Positions 37,025 to 45,995 are shown, numbered from the stretch's first letter. The stretch is DNA of 64,000 nt from Clostridia bacterium (GCA_016278615.1 JADQBM010000008.1:1-64000), one strand, 5' to 3'. Made by a program: numbers and translations. The notes: generated by a model from the sequence alone, not told the origin.

Positions 37025-37930
37025 CTATAGGATGATCACAAGAGTATTGATAACCAGATAGGCACCCATGACTGCTATAACAGGAACCCACGGCATCATT
37101 CCTATTTCGGCAATAAAGGTGTACTCAACATTCAATTCTGTCTTCATTTCTTTATCGCTAAGCTTATTCATTAGAAACTTGACCATAAAAATACATGCCA
37201 TTGCGATAATCCCTACAAAAATAATACTTCCAATTAAATCATACGCATCAATTGGGCTTTCGACCCCCGTAGTCTGTGGTGCAATAATTAATGATAGATA
37301 GGCAATGGTCAAAGAAATCATATTATGTGTAATATGTCCAATCATAGCAGCAAATAAGCTTCCTGTTCTATAGACAAAGTATCCGAAAATCAAACCTAAT
37401 ATAACAGGTCCCACAATATTTTGAAAGTTAAAATGAAACACCCCAAAAAGGACCGCAGAAAGAATAATAGCATTTCTTCTTCCAAAAATCTTAAAACGGG
37501 ACATAATCACCCCTCTGAAAAGAAACTCCTCACATATTCCTGCTGATAAAACCATTACCGGAATATATAAAAGATACTCATTAAAATCATTTGGAAGGGG
37601 TATTGAATTAAATTCAAAGTCAATAAATAACTTTAAGAAAAAAAGAAAGGTAATATTTAAGAATATAATAACCGGATATAAAAAAACGGTAATAAGAACC
37701 ACTAAAATTCCGTCATTAAACTTCAAAGGTTTCAAGCGAATTTCACTAAGGGGAATCTTGAAAATCTTCATAAAGAGATAAGTTGGTACCAAAACAAGTA
37801 ACCATTCTGTAATGAGCAAACCACTTATAAGGTCCCTTCCCTGAACCATCGTTCCCACTACTAATAACAAAACCGCAGAGACCATATAAAATAAATTGGT
37901 TACAAAAATATTTTTTGCTATTCTATTCAT
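37025..37930 (-). CDS. CPBP-family intramembrane metalloprotease
   Basis: 301-residue multi-helix membrane protein of the CAAX protease/bacteriocin-immunity family. The catalytic motifs are EEFLFRGV (about 135-142), FGVFHFNF and the third conserved His in IGHITHN. Family members process prenylated or signalling peptides or give immunity; no partner is evident here. The start MNRIAKN is chosen because GAGGG lies 8 nt upstream of ATG 37930; a TTG five codons earlier overlaps that site. It begins 11 nt after the M20 amidohydrolase stop, so the two are probably cotranscribed. Confidence 0.88.
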   Translation of the reverse strand: MNRIAKNIFVTNLFYMVSAVLLLVVGTMVQGRDLISGLLITEWLLVLVPTYLFMKIFKIPLSEIRLKPLKFNDGILVVLITVFLYPVIIFLNITFLFFLKLFIDFEFNSIPLPNDFNEYLLYIPVMVLSAGICEEFLFRGVIMSRFKIFGRRNAIILSAVLFGVFHFNFQNIVGPVILGLIFGYFVYRTGSLFAAMIGHITHNMISLTIAYLSLIIAPQTTGVESPIDAYDLIGSIIFVGIIAMACIFMVKFLMNKLSDKEMKTELNVEYTFIAEIGMMPWVPVIAVMGAYLVINTLVIIL

Positions 37931-37941
37931 GATACATTCCC

Positions 37942-39093
37942 TCAAATTTCATTTAACAAGTTGGCATAAACTTGAACGCCATTAAGTAAAATATCTTCAT
38001 CAAAGTTAAATTTTGAACTATGTAGTGGATGAATATAGCCTTTCTCTTCATTAAAAGAACCTAAGAAGAAGAATACGCCAGGGACTACCTTTTGAAAAAA
38101 AGAAAAGTCTTCCGAAATCATAAATTGTTCTGATGGGGTATAGCTTTCTGGCCCCACCGCTCTTTTCAAGGCTTTTTCCAAGGATTCATCATTCTCCACA
38201 ACTCGATACATATGATTGAATTCAACCTCTATCTGACACTTATATATAACTTCAATCCCTTTAGCTATCTCATGAATTCTTTCAACAATCGTTCCATAGA
38301 CTTCGTCACTAAAAGCACGCATGGTGCCACCAATGGTCACTTCATCTGCAATAACATTAACAGCGTCCCCACCATGTATTTTACCAAAGGTCAAGACAGC
38401 ACTTTCTAAGGGATTAATACTTCTACTCATTATACTTTGACAAGCTGTCAGCAAGTTTGCAGCTGCAAGGATCGCATCAATTCCTTTATCAGGCATTGCG
38501 CCATGGGCTTTCTTACCACTTACTCTAATGGTAATCTCACCATTTCGGGCCATTAACGCTCCCGATTTAGATGCGACTTTACCTTGAGGATACTCAGGAA
38601 AAATATGCAAGCCCATAATGCGATCTATATTATATTGTTCTACAATGCCTTCAGAAATCATTACTTCCGCCCCGCCCGGTCCTTCTTCCGCTGGCTGGAA
38701 AATAAAAACAAGATTATCCTTTATCTGATCCCTATGGATGACTGCATACTTAGCAAATCCCAATAATATGGCCATATGCCCGTCATGTCCGCATGCGTGC
38801 ATAAATCCTTCTTTCACAGATTTATATTCTAGGTTATTTTCTTCTTTAACTGGGAGACCATCCATATCTGAGCGAAAAGCTGTTGTCTTTTCACCAACAC
38901 TCCCTCTTAAACATCCTACTATTCCGGTTTTTGCTATGGAGTGCACCTCATCTACACCATATTCCTTTAGTTTTGTCTTTATGTATTCTGAAGTCTTAAA
39001 CTCTTCAAAACCTTTTTCAGGATTTTGATGAATCTTCCTACGAAGTTCTATTAATTCACTTTTCAGATCTTGGATATCTTTTTCAATATACAT
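37942..39093 (-). CDS. M20-family amidohydrolase (N-acyl-amino acid hydrolase)
   Basis: Zn-dependent aminoacylase/IAA-amidohydrolase-type enzyme that releases amino acids from N-acyl derivatives. Metal and catalytic motifs: MHACGHDGHMA, QPAEEGPGGA (general-base Glu pair), GLHIFPEYPQG, and a late SEDFSFF with His in FLGSFNEEKGYIHPLHS. The start MYIEKDIQD at 39093 has AAAGGAG upstream and gives 383 residues; the frame continues further 5' but without support. Close homologues include N-acetyldiaminopimelate deacetylase; because the nearby dap operon has an acetylating dapH, that role is possible but unproven. Confidence 0.88.
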   Translation of the reverse strand: MYIEKDIQDLKSELIELRRKIHQNPEKGFEEFKTSEYIKTKLKEYGVDEVHSIAKTGIVGCLRGSVGEKTTAFRSDMDGLPVKEENNLEYKSVKEGFMHACGHDGHMAILLGFAKYAVIHRDQIKDNLVFIFQPAEEGPGGAEVMISEGIVEQYNIDRIMGLHIFPEYPQGKVASKSGALMARNGEITIRVSGKKAHGAMPDKGIDAILAAANLLTACQSIMSRSINPLESAVLTFGKIHGGDAVNVIADEVTIGGTMRAFSDEVYGTIVERIHEIAKGIEVIYKCQIEVEFNHMYRVVENDESLEKALKRAVGPESYTPSEQFMISEDFSFFQKVVPGVFFFLGSFNEEKGYIHPLHSSKFNFDEDILLNGVQVYANLLNEI

Positions 39094-39306
39094 CCTTAAA
39101 TCTCCTTTTAAAAAAAGATTTTGCTTTAGCAAAACCACTATGATGATACAAAGTATACATCGAAATACTATGGGGAAAAATGTTACAATTAAATAAGTCA
39201 CACGTCTTCGTATATATCGTAACAAAAGCTAAAATTTTTTCCACTAAATATATCACATTCACAATAATTATAGCATATAATAATCATTAATAATAGCTTT
39301 TTATCG

Positions 39307-39336
39307 TTGACAGCCCCTGTCTAACTGTGTTACGAT
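39307..39336 (+). promoter_or_regulatory. sigma-A promoter of the lysine operon
   Basis: TTGACA (39307-39312), 18-bp spacer, TACGAT (39331-39336), directly upstream of the lysine riboswitch. Confidence 0.8.
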
Positions 39337-39344
39337 ACCTTATA

Positions 39345-39605
39345 GTTTAATAGGATGGCGTGTGTTAAAGAGGTCGCGGTAAGTAATCAGTATCACAAAC
39401 AGTTGATGAAGGGGATTCATAAGATTGTGTGAAAGGTATTGCCGCCGAAGTGGTGTTTTTTCCCTTGAAAATACCATTGGGGTCATGTAAAATATGCATG
39501 GCACTGTCGTTGATAATTCTGCAGTTATCAACGGTGCGCTTTCACAGGCAGCAGATTTACTTAGGATGAGATCGTGAGTTTTTCTGCTCACGTTTTTGTT
39601 TTATC
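39345..39605 (+). ncRNA. lysine riboswitch (L box)
   Basis: Contains the L-box conserved blocks in order: AGAGGTCGCGG (39369-39379), AAGTAATCAG, GAAGGGGAT (about 39408-39416), GTGTGAAAGG (39427-39436) and GCCGCCGAAG (39441-39450). The expression platform is a terminator hairpin CGTGAG/CTCACG (39573-39592) with a GTTTTTGTTTT-type tail. Lysine binding should terminate transcription before asd. It directly precedes asd-dapA-dapB-dapH. Confidence 0.93.
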
Positions 39606-39647
39606 CAAAAATATTAAAACAGCAGAAAAAACATAGGAGGTAGGTAA

Positions 39648-40634
39648 ATGAAAAATCCAAATTTAGCAATAGTTGGAGTAACTGGAATGGTAGGACGTAC
39701 TTTCTTGAAAGTACTTGAAGAAAGAAATTTTCCTTTTAATCGTCTTTATTTATTTGCATCTTCTAAATCTGCAGGAGAGATGATTCCTTTAAAAGGAAAA
39801 GATTATCGGGTCGAAGAGTTGACTGAGCATTCTTTTGATAGAGACATAGACATTGCTTTATTCTCAGCAGGAGGTTCTATCAGTAAGACCTATGCACCCA
39901 TCGCAGCTGAGCATGGCGTAATCGTCATTGATAACAGTAGTGCATGGAGAATGGATGACACCGTTCCATTAATCGTTCCCGAAGTAAATCCACAAGATCT
40001 AAAAAATCATAAAGGTATTATTGCGAACCCCAATTGTTCTACGATTCAAGCTGTGGTCCCATTAAAGCCTCTACATGATGCATATACTATTAAAAGAATC
40101 ATTTATTCAACTTATCAAGCCGTATCTGGTTCTGGCATCAAAGGGGTCAAAGAATTGGAAGAAGGTTTAAAAGGAAACGATTTGAATCTGGCCTATCCCC
40201 ATCCCATTGCAGGAAATTGTCTTCCACACATTGACGTTTTCTTGGATAATGGTTATACCAAAGAAGAAATAAAAATGATTAATGAAACCATTAAAATTAT
40301 GGGTGATAGTCAGTTGAAAATTACCGCAACTACCGTTAGAGTTCCTGTAAAAGACTGTCACAGCGAATCCATTAACGTAGAATTTGAAAAGCCCTTCAAA
40401 TTAGAAGATGTCAAAGAACTTTTGAAGAATGCACCTGGTATTATACTTCAGGATGATTTTGAAAATAATATATATCCTTTAGCACGGTCTGTCGCGGGTT
40501 GCAATGAAGTATACGTGGGCAGGCTCCGCAGAGATTTTAGTGTTGAAAACGGATTAAACATGTGGGTAGTGGCTGATAACATTCGTAAAGGTGCAGCTAC
40601 CAACGCAGTACAAATAGCTGAATTACTACTATAA
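39648..40634 (+). CDS. asd: Aspartate-semialdehyde dehydrogenase
   Basis: NADPH-dependent reduction of aspartyl phosphate to aspartate semialdehyde, the branch-point precursor for lysine and homoserine. NADP-binding GVTGMVGRTFL is at 10-20, the catalytic Cys130 lies in ANPNCSTIQ, and VSGSGIKG and the His-containing PIAGNCLPHID region follow. At 328 residues it is typical. AGGAGG precedes the ATG. First gene of the riboswitch-controlled lysine operon. Confidence 0.95.
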   Translation: MKNPNLAIVGVTGMVGRTFLKVLEERNFPFNRLYLFASSKSAGEMIPLKGKDYRVEELTEHSFDRDIDIALFSAGGSISKTYAPIAAEHGVIVIDNSSAWRMDDTVPLIVPEVNPQDLKNHKGIIANPNCSTIQAVVPLKPLHDAYTIKRIIYSTYQAVSGSGIKGVKELEEGLKGNDLNLAYPHPIAGNCLPHIDVFLDNGYTKEEIKMINETIKIMGDSQLKITATTVRVPVKDCHSESINVEFEKPFKLEDVKELLKNAPGIILQDDFENNIYPLARSVAGCNEVYVGRLRRDFSVENGLNMWVVADNIRKGAATNAVQIAELLL

Positions 40635-40685
40635 AGCACTTGATGAAAAAAAATATGATTTATTTAAAATGAAAGGATGTCATAT

Positions 40686-41564
40686 ATGAGTATCTTTAAA
40701 GGTTCAGGGGTTGCAATCATAACTCCCTTTGCTGATGGCAAAGTCAATAAAAAAAGTCTTGGTACTCTTCTTGAAAGACAAATAGAACAAGGAACTGATG
40801 CGGTTATTATTTGTGGCACTACAGGTGAAGCCTCTACCATGTCAGATGAAGAGCATTTAGATACGATTAAATTTACAGCGGAAAAAGTCAATGGCCGCAT
40901 TCCTGTTATTGCAGGTGTAGGAAGTAATGATACAGCTCATGCCATATATTTGAGCAAGGAAGCAAATAAAATAGGTGTTGATGGCTTACTTAGTGTGACG
41001 CCCTACTATAATAAAGCAACTCAAAAAGGCTTATTGAACCATTTTTGGTCTATTGCTGACAGTGTCAATATTCCTGTTATTTTATACAACGTTCCCTCAA
41101 GAACAGGTGTTAACCTGTTACCCAATACAATAGCTGAATTATCGAAACACCCAAATATTAAAGGTATCAAAGAAGCCAGTGGGAGCATTACACAAGTCGC
41201 CGAAATATCAAGAGTTACACCCAATGATTTTTACCTTTATTCAGGAAACGATGATATGATTGTCCCGCTCCTTTCTTTAGGTGGCTCTGGTGTTATTTCT
41301 GTTGTGGCAAATATTGCACCAAAAGATACCCATGATATGGTAATGAAATACTTAAATGGTGATACAAAAGGTGCCTGTGAACTTCAATTACGCATGAAGC
41401 CTCTTATAGACGCATTGTTTGTTGAAGTAAATCCCATCCCTGTTAAAACAGCTGTACGCCTTTTGGGCTTGGATGGTGGAGATTTAAGAGCCCCTTTATG
41501 TGAAATGGAAGAAAAGAACTTGGAAATATTAAAAGATGAGATGCATAAATACGGTCTCATTTAA
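40686..41564 (+). CDS. dapA: 4-hydroxy-tetrahydrodipicolinate synthase
   Basis: Condenses pyruvate with aspartate semialdehyde. Schiff-base Lys162 lies in IKEASGS; the catalytic triad residues are Thr45/46 (CGTTGEAS), Tyr134 (LYNVPSRTG) and Tyr108 (TPYYNK); Arg139 binds the substrate carboxylate. 292 residues. ATG 40686 is used because AAAGGA lies 8 nt upstream, while ATG 40677 overlaps that site. A second DapA-family gene occurs at 57378; this one is the biosynthetic copy by its operon context. In a spore former it also feeds dipicolinate synthesis. Confidence 0.95.
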   Translation: MSIFKGSGVAIITPFADGKVNKKSLGTLLERQIEQGTDAVIICGTTGEASTMSDEEHLDTIKFTAEKVNGRIPVIAGVGSNDTAHAIYLSKEANKIGVDGLLSVTPYYNKATQKGLLNHFWSIADSVNIPVILYNVPSRTGVNLLPNTIAELSKHPNIKGIKEASGSITQVAEISRVTPNDFYLYSGNDDMIVPLLSLGGSGVISVVANIAPKDTHDMVMKYLNGDTKGACELQLRMKPLIDALFVEVNPIPVKTAVRLLGLDGGDLRAPLCEMEEKNLEILKDEMHKYGLI

Positions 41565-41599
41565 TGTGTATTACAATTCAATAATAAGGAGCGATAACA

Positions 41600-42370
41600 A
41601 TGTTAAAAGTGATCATACATGGAATCAACGGTCGTATGGGAAAAGTTCTGGAAGAAGTCATAAAAAAAGATTCCGAATTACTAATTGCAGCAGGAATTGA
41701 TTTGAATACCAATAATGAAAATAGCCCCTATCCTATTTACGCTTCTCCCGCAGAGTGCAAGAAAAAGGCTGATGTGGTCATCGATTTTTCTCATCATACT
41801 GCTATTCCTGATTTACTGGATTATTGTTTGTCTACCAATACACCAGTGGTTATTTCAACGACAGCTCTAAGCAAGGAAACTCTCGAACTTATAGAAAACG
41901 CATCTCGAAAAATTCCTGTTTTTCAAAGTGCCAATATGTCCTTGGGGATCAGTTTGGTTCTTGAAATGTTGAAATTATGTGTTCCTATTTTAGAAGACAA
42001 CTATAACATAGAAATTATTGAAAAACATCACTTTAACAAGGTAGATGCGCCCAGCGGAACAGCCTTTCTTCTTGCGGATACCATAAATGACTCATGTAAT
42101 ATTAAAAAGGACTATGTTTACGGAAGACAAGGCACATCCAACGAAAATAAAATAACAGATTTAGGGATTCATGCCGTAAGGGGTGGAAATATGCCAAGCG
42201 AGCATACCGTTTTATTTGCCGCCGATGATGAAGTAATAGAAATAAAACATGCCGCTTTCTCGAGAAATGTATTGGTGCACGGTGCAATAAAAGCAGCAAA
42301 ATATATTGCCACAGCTCAACCCGGACTCTATAATATGTCTTTTTTACTTAACGAAAAAAATAGTATATAA
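41600..42370 (+). CDS. dapB: 4-hydroxy-tetrahydrodipicolinate reductase
   Basis: NAD(P)H-dependent second step of the diaminopimelate branch. The dinucleotide motif GINGRMGKVL is at the N-terminus; the catalytic signature EIIEKHHFNKVDAPSGTA (about 139-156) and the closing GGNMPSEHTVLFA are present. 256 residues, normal for the family. AAGGAG precedes the ATG. Sits between dapA and dapH in the lysine operon. Confidence 0.95.
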   Translation: MLKVIIHGINGRMGKVLEEVIKKDSELLIAAGIDLNTNNENSPYPIYASPAECKKKADVVIDFSHHTAIPDLLDYCLSTNTPVVISTTALSKETLELIENASRKIPVFQSANMSLGISLVLEMLKLCVPILEDNYNIEIIEKHHFNKVDAPSGTAFLLADTINDSCNIKKDYVYGRQGTSNENKITDLGIHAVRGGNMPSEHTVLFAADDEVIEIKHAAFSRNVLVHGAIKAAKYIATAQPGLYNMSFLLNEKNSI

Positions 42371-42404
42371 TTAGAATATAGTATTTAAGAAAGGATTTGA
42401 ACGA

Positions 42405-43121
42405 ATGACAAATAATTCATTAGATTTAATAAACCCCTATGCAATCGCAAAATATATTAAAGAAGCAACAAAAACAACTCCTGCAAAAGCTTACATCAAT
42501 GGGGATATGTCTGAGATTGCCTCAGAAAGTGTTAAAGTTTTTGGTGGAAATGGTTCTTGGATTTTAATTGGCGAGCATAAAGAGATAAAAGCCATTATTG
42601 AGACTTATAAAGAAAAAATTACTTGCTACCATATAGAAAATGATCGTAGAAACTCTGCTATACCTATGTTGGACATTTCAGAGATTGATGCCCGAATTGA
42701 GCCTGGTGCTATCATCCGAGATAGAGTTAAAATAGGCAAACATGCCATTATTATGATGGGATCTATTTTAAATATTGGAACGGAAGTGGGAGAAGGATCT
42801 ATGGTCGACATGAATGCGGTTCTTGGAGCAAGGGTTCTTGTGGGTAAGAATTGCCATGTTGGTGCTGGATCTGTTTTGGCTGGTGTTTTGGAACCCCCCA
42901 ATGCATCCCCTGTTATCATAGAAGATAATGTTATGATTGGAGCAAATGCAGTAATTCTTGAAGGGGTTCGAGTTGGGGAGGGCGCCGTTGTTGCAGCAGG
43001 TGCTATTGTCACAAAAGATGTCCCTGCCAGAAGTGTTGTAGCAGGTTCTCCGGCTAAAGTGATTAAGATGAAAGACGAAAAAACAACTGAGAAAACAAAA
43101 CTTTTAGAGGACCTGCGGTAG
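42405..43121 (+). CDS. dapH: Tetrahydrodipicolinate N-acetyltransferase
   Basis: Acetyl-CoA-dependent enzyme of the acetylated diaminopimelate branch. The N-terminal domain starts with [20 protein letters not shown], typical of the acetylase (DapH) rather than the succinylase; a left-handed beta-helix of hexapeptide repeats covers about 85-215 ([31 protein letters not shown]). 238 residues. Last gene of the operon, followed by a strong terminator. The matching aminotransferase and deacetylase are not in this operon. Confidence 0.93.
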   Translation: MTNNSLDLINPYAIAKYIKEATKTTPAKAYINGDMSEIASESVKVFGGNGSWILIGEHKEIKAIIETYKEKITCYHIENDRRNSAIPMLDISEIDARIEPGAIIRDRVKIGKHAIIMMGSILNIGTEVGEGSMVDMNAVLGARVLVGKNCHVGAGSVLAGVLEPPNASPVIIEDNVMIGANAVILEGVRVGEGAVVAAGAIVTKDVPARSVVAGSPAKVIKMKDEKTTEKTKLLEDLR

Positions 43122-43125
43122 TTTA

Positions 43126-43300
43126 AGTTTGAGTTTAAGTTTAAGATTTAAGATTTAGGATTTAGGATTTAAGATTTAAGGAAAGGAATTTTGTGAAAAA
43201 CAAAATTCCTTTTTTATTATTTAATATCTTTAGCTAAAAAATAAGATTCTTCTTAAAAAGAAGAATCTTCCTTCAACCTTAAATCTTAAATCCTAAATTA
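43126..43300. repeat. inverted heptamer arrays bracketing two hairpins
   Basis: Left array of TTTAAGA/TTTAGGA units (about 43140-43180) and right array of CTTAAAT/CCTAAAT units (about 43275-43298) are inverted complements. Inside lie the terminator hairpin at 43182-43216 and a perfect 12-bp hairpin AAGATTCTTCTT/AAGAAGAATCTT (43243-43269). Same architecture as 26208-26335. Confidence 0.85.
43182..43216 (+). terminator. terminator of the lysine operon
   Basis: 12-bp stem AAAGGAATTTTG/CAAAATTCCTTT (43182-43193, 43201-43212) followed by TTTT. It lies inside the repeat element at 43126-43300. Confidence 0.85.
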
Positions 43301-43311
43301 ATATTTGCTTC

Positions 43312-43461
43312 CTAATAGTCTTTATTCTTATTTATCCGTAACACCTCTTTTATTTCTTTTAATACTGTGAGAATTTTATTAAGGGTATACTGGATGGAAA
43401 CTAGAATTATAAAAAGAATGATAACGGCTACAAAAATAAAATCATTGCTGATATTTATCAT
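43312..43461 (-). CDS. Small single-pass membrane protein of unknown function
   Basis: 49 residues: a hydrophobic helix (FIFVAVIILFIILVSI, about 8-23) followed by a charged amphipathic tail (KILTVLKEIKEVLRINKNKD). A good ribosome binding site GAAAGTGGTGATGGA precedes the ATG, which supports real translation. It lies 64 nt downstream of rpmF on the same strand, and the lysine-operon repeat element follows. I do not recognise a family. Confidence 0.6.
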   Translation of the reverse strand: MINISNDFIFVAVIILFIILVSIQYTLNKILTVLKEIKEVLRINKNKDY

Positions 43462-43525
43462 TCCATCACCACTTTCCTAAAATTTGATGATTAAAAATAA
43501 AAAGCTGCTTAAAAGCAGCTTTTTA

Positions 43526-43708
43526 TTATTTTTCCGCAGCGATAACTTCTTTCCCATCATAATAATTACAACTTGGGCATATGTGATGAGGAAGTTTTGG
43601 TTCATGACATTGTGAACATTTAACCAAATTAGGCGGGGTCATTTTTATGTTCGCCGACCTTCTTTTGTCTCTTCTCGATTTGGATATTTTTCTTTTTGGC
43701 ACTGCCAT
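43526..43708 (-). CDS. rpmF: 50S ribosomal protein L32
   Basis: 60 residues beginning MAVPKRKISKSRRDKRRS, the classical L32 start, with the zinc-ribbon Cys pairs CSQC (about 32-35) and CPSC (about 44-47), so it is the Zn-binding form. AGGAGGTGTTTGT precedes the ATG. It follows the DUF177 gene by 12 nt, the usual order. The fapR/plsX/fab genes that commonly come next are absent. Confidence 0.96.
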   Translation of the reverse strand: MAVPKRKISKSRRDKRRSANIKMTPPNLVKCSQCHEPKLPHHICPSCNYYDGKEVIAAEK

Positions 43709-43720
43709 ACAAACACCTCC

Positions 43721-44224
43721 TTAATCCTGCTTCAATAGTTCCTTTAGCTTAACTAATCTAATATCTATATTTCCCTTATCACAACTGCATTCTGAGTTGT
43801 TGAGGTTTGTACCGCACTGAGCGCATAGTCCCTTGCAATCATGATCACATAAAAACCTCATGGGTAGTTTAAGTATAAGCAATCTCTCTACAAAATCTTC
43901 TAAGCTAAAACACTCATTTTCCACATCCACTATGATGTCCTGGGTCTCTTCTTCATTTTCTGCCTTGATAATTTCATCAAAAGAAATAGATTTATTGGTA
44001 ATAACTTCATCAAGACATCTGCAACATTCTGTTTGAATAGCTACATCTAAGGTTCCGGAAAAAAGAATGCTTTCTTCTACTCTATAAAGATTGCCGTTTA
44101 CCGATACAGGCTTCATCAACTGTATTAATTCGCATCCGCGACGAATGTTCTCTATATCAACTTTTGTCTCAATAGATATTTTATCGCATTTTTTGAAAAT
44201 AAGGTCTGAAATATTGATTTTCAT
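43721..44224 (-). CDS. DUF177 / YceD family protein
   Basis: Family linked to 23S rRNA accumulation in E. coli and plants, nearly always encoded next to rpmF. The 167 residues contain the paired Cys motif CCRCLDEV and a C-terminal cysteine cluster (CDHDCKGLCAQCGTNLN, then CSC) that probably binds zinc. ATG 44224 is chosen because GAGGTG lies 9 nt upstream; the ATG at 44236 sits 1 nt from it. Positioned between ackA and rpmF. Confidence 0.88.
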   Translation of the reverse strand: MKINISDLIFKKCDKISIETKVDIENIRRGCELIQLMKPVSVNGNLYRVEESILFSGTLDVAIQTECCRCLDEVITNKSISFDEIIKAENEEETQDIIVDVENECFSLEDFVERLLILKLPMRFLCDHDCKGLCAQCGTNLNNSECSCDKGNIDIRLVKLKELLKQD

Positions 44225-44302
44225 TATAGCATACACCTCAATGATTTTAAAGCTAACAGATTAATTATACAAATGCCTTAAGATATTGTCAAGAAGTATT
44301 TA

Positions 44303-45502
44303 CTAAAGGCTATTAACAATTTCTGTAGTATCTAAGGCAATCATTAGTTCCTCGTTTGTAGGAACCACAAGCACTTTTATCTTGGAGTCATCTGTACTAA
44401 CTTCTGCATCCTTACCTCTTATATTGTTTTTATTATTATCAATTTTTATTCCTAAGAATTCTAAGTCCTTACAAATACTTTCTCTCATTGTGATGCCATT
44501 TTCACCAATTCCGGCAGTAAAGATAATTGCATCTGCACCATTCATCTCCGCTATATAAGCACCAATATACTTTTTCACTTTCATGGCAAATATATCCAAA
44601 GCTAACTTAGCTCTTTCATCTCCTTTGTTCGCAGCCTCTTCTATGTCCCTAAAATCACTACTAACACCTGAAATGCCTAATACGCCAGACTTCTTTTGAA
44701 GAATATTATCTATGTCTGCTATATCTTTTCCTTCTTTTTCCATAATAAATTTAATGATGGCAGGGTCAATATCCCCACTTCTTGTCCCCATGGTAAGCCC
44801 TTCTAAAGGAGTGAATCCCATGGTTGTATCAATGGACTTTCCATTTTTAATGGCTGCTATACTAGAACCATTTCCAAGATGACATGATACCAATTTAAGG
44901 TCCTCTGCTTTTTTACCTAAAATTTGTGCTGCTCTTTGGGAAACATATCTATGACTTGTTCCATGAAAACCATATCTTCTTACTTTATACTTTTCATAGT
45001 ATTCATAGGGCAGGGAATAAAGATAGGATACAGCAGGCATGGTTTGATGAAAAGCAGTATCAAATACGCCAATCATAGGTGTTTTAGGCATAAGCTGTTG
45101 ACATGCTTTAATCCCCATAATATTGGGAGGATTATGTAGCGGTGCTAAGTCAATACATTCTTCTAAAGCATTAATGACATCCTCAGTAATAAGCACAGAT
45201 CCACTATATTTTTCGCCAGCATGTACCACACGATGACCTACAGCTGAAATTTCACTCATCTCTTTGATAACACCATTTGTATCATCTACTAATACTTCTA
45301 ATACCAAACCAATTGCGTCTTTGTGATCTTTCATGGGTTTTTGGATGGACACTTTTTCAGAACCCGTTTTCTCATGTTTTAAAACAGAGCCTTCAATACC
45401 AATTCGTTCAACAAGTCCTTTTGCTAGAAGGCTTTCATCTGTCATATCAAGTATCTGATATTTTAAAGACGAACTCCCACAATTTACTACTAATACTTTC
45501 AT
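44303..45502 (-). CDS. ackA: Acetate kinase
   Basis: ATP-forming conversion of acetyl phosphate to acetate, a main ATP source in fermenting clostridia. Signatures: [14 protein letters not shown] at the N-terminus, [20 protein letters not shown] and [10 protein letters not shown]. 399 residues, normal. GGGAGGAACAAA precedes the ATG. The partner phosphotransacetylase gene is not adjacent: upstream is a divergent repeat region and tmcAL, downstream DUF177-rpmF. Confidence 0.96.
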   Translation of the reverse strand: MKVLVVNCGSSSLKYQILDMTDESLLAKGLVERIGIEGSVLKHEKTGSEKVSIQKPMKDHKDAIGLVLEVLVDDTNGVIKEMSEISAVGHRVVHAGEKYSGSVLITEDVINALEECIDLAPLHNPPNIMGIKACQQLMPKTPMIGVFDTAFHQTMPAVSYLYSLPYEYYEKYKVRRYGFHGTSHRYVSQRAAQILGKKAEDLKLVSCHLGNGSSIAAIKNGKSIDTTMGFTPLEGLTMGTRSGDIDPAIIKFIMEKEGKDIADIDNILQKKSGVLGISGVSSDFRDIEEAANKGDERAKLALDIFAMKVKKYIGAYIAEMNGADAIIFTAGIGENGITMRESICKDLEFLGIKIDNNKNNIRGKDAEVSTDDSKIKVLVVPTNEELMIALDTTEIVNSL

Positions 45503-45567
45503 TTTGTTCCTCCCTATTTTAGTTGTTTTATTTAAAAATCATATTTTTAACAAAGTCTCACATATCT

Positions 45568-45595
45568 ATTATAGATTAATGGACTGTTTTTTCAA
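45568..45595 (-). promoter_or_regulatory. sigma-A promoter of ackA
   Basis: Minus-strand TTGAAA (45595-45590), 16-bp spacer, TATAAT (45573-45568), about 65 nt upstream of the ackA start. Confidence 0.7.
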
Positions 45596-45622
45596 GTGTA
45601 ATAGGCAGATTTCTATATAAAC

Positions 45623-45652
45623 TTGTATATTTTCCTAAAAATCATGTATGAT
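45623..45652 (+). promoter_or_regulatory. possible promoter of tmcAL
   Basis: TTGTAT (45623-45628), 18-bp spacer, TATGAT (45647-45652). It would give a leader of about 340 nt containing the repeat element at 45685-45918, so it is uncertain. Confidence 0.45.
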
Positions 45653-45684
45653 ATTGATACAGGAGACAGTAAAAGAAAGAAAAG

Positions 45685-45918
45685 ATAGATAATAGATAAG
45701 AGATAACAGATAACAGTTAAGGTGGATTTTTTTCCAAAATCTTTATCTTGTCATTGGGATCTCATTAATTTATGTAGGGGCTGGTCTTGTGCCTGCCCGT
45801 GATTAGATTCAATTTAAAACGGGGGATAGAGGAAAACTCTATATCTACACTATTTAGTCTATGTTAACTGGAAACCTCGTACTTCGAACAATGGGCAGGC
45901 ACGGGGACCAGCCCCTAC
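45685..45918. repeat. heptamer array and inverted pair of family-A palindromes
   Basis: AGATAAC/AGATAAT-type heptamers (about 45685-45718) and a GGATTTTTTTCCAAAATC hairpin precede a direct family-A copy (45774-45800). A second copy in inverse orientation lies at 45893-45918. The two copies can pair to form a stem enclosing about 92 nt. Confidence 0.8.
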
Positions 45919-45995
45919 GAACTTACACTACTCCGAAGGAGTCTATTTATACTTAAACTTCAGAGTTAAAGTTTTTTTGAAAGGCGAATGATTAA

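Noticed and set aside
37942-39093. N-carbamoyl amino acid hydrolase partner for the hydantoinase
   Set aside because: The protein is M20 family, but its motifs are those of IAA/N-acyl-amino acid amidohydrolases, it is on the other strand and forms a unit with the CPBP gene.
39340-39591. Open frame on the minus strand of 83 codons
   Set aside because: It runs antisense through the lysine riboswitch and has no family resemblance or ribosome binding site.
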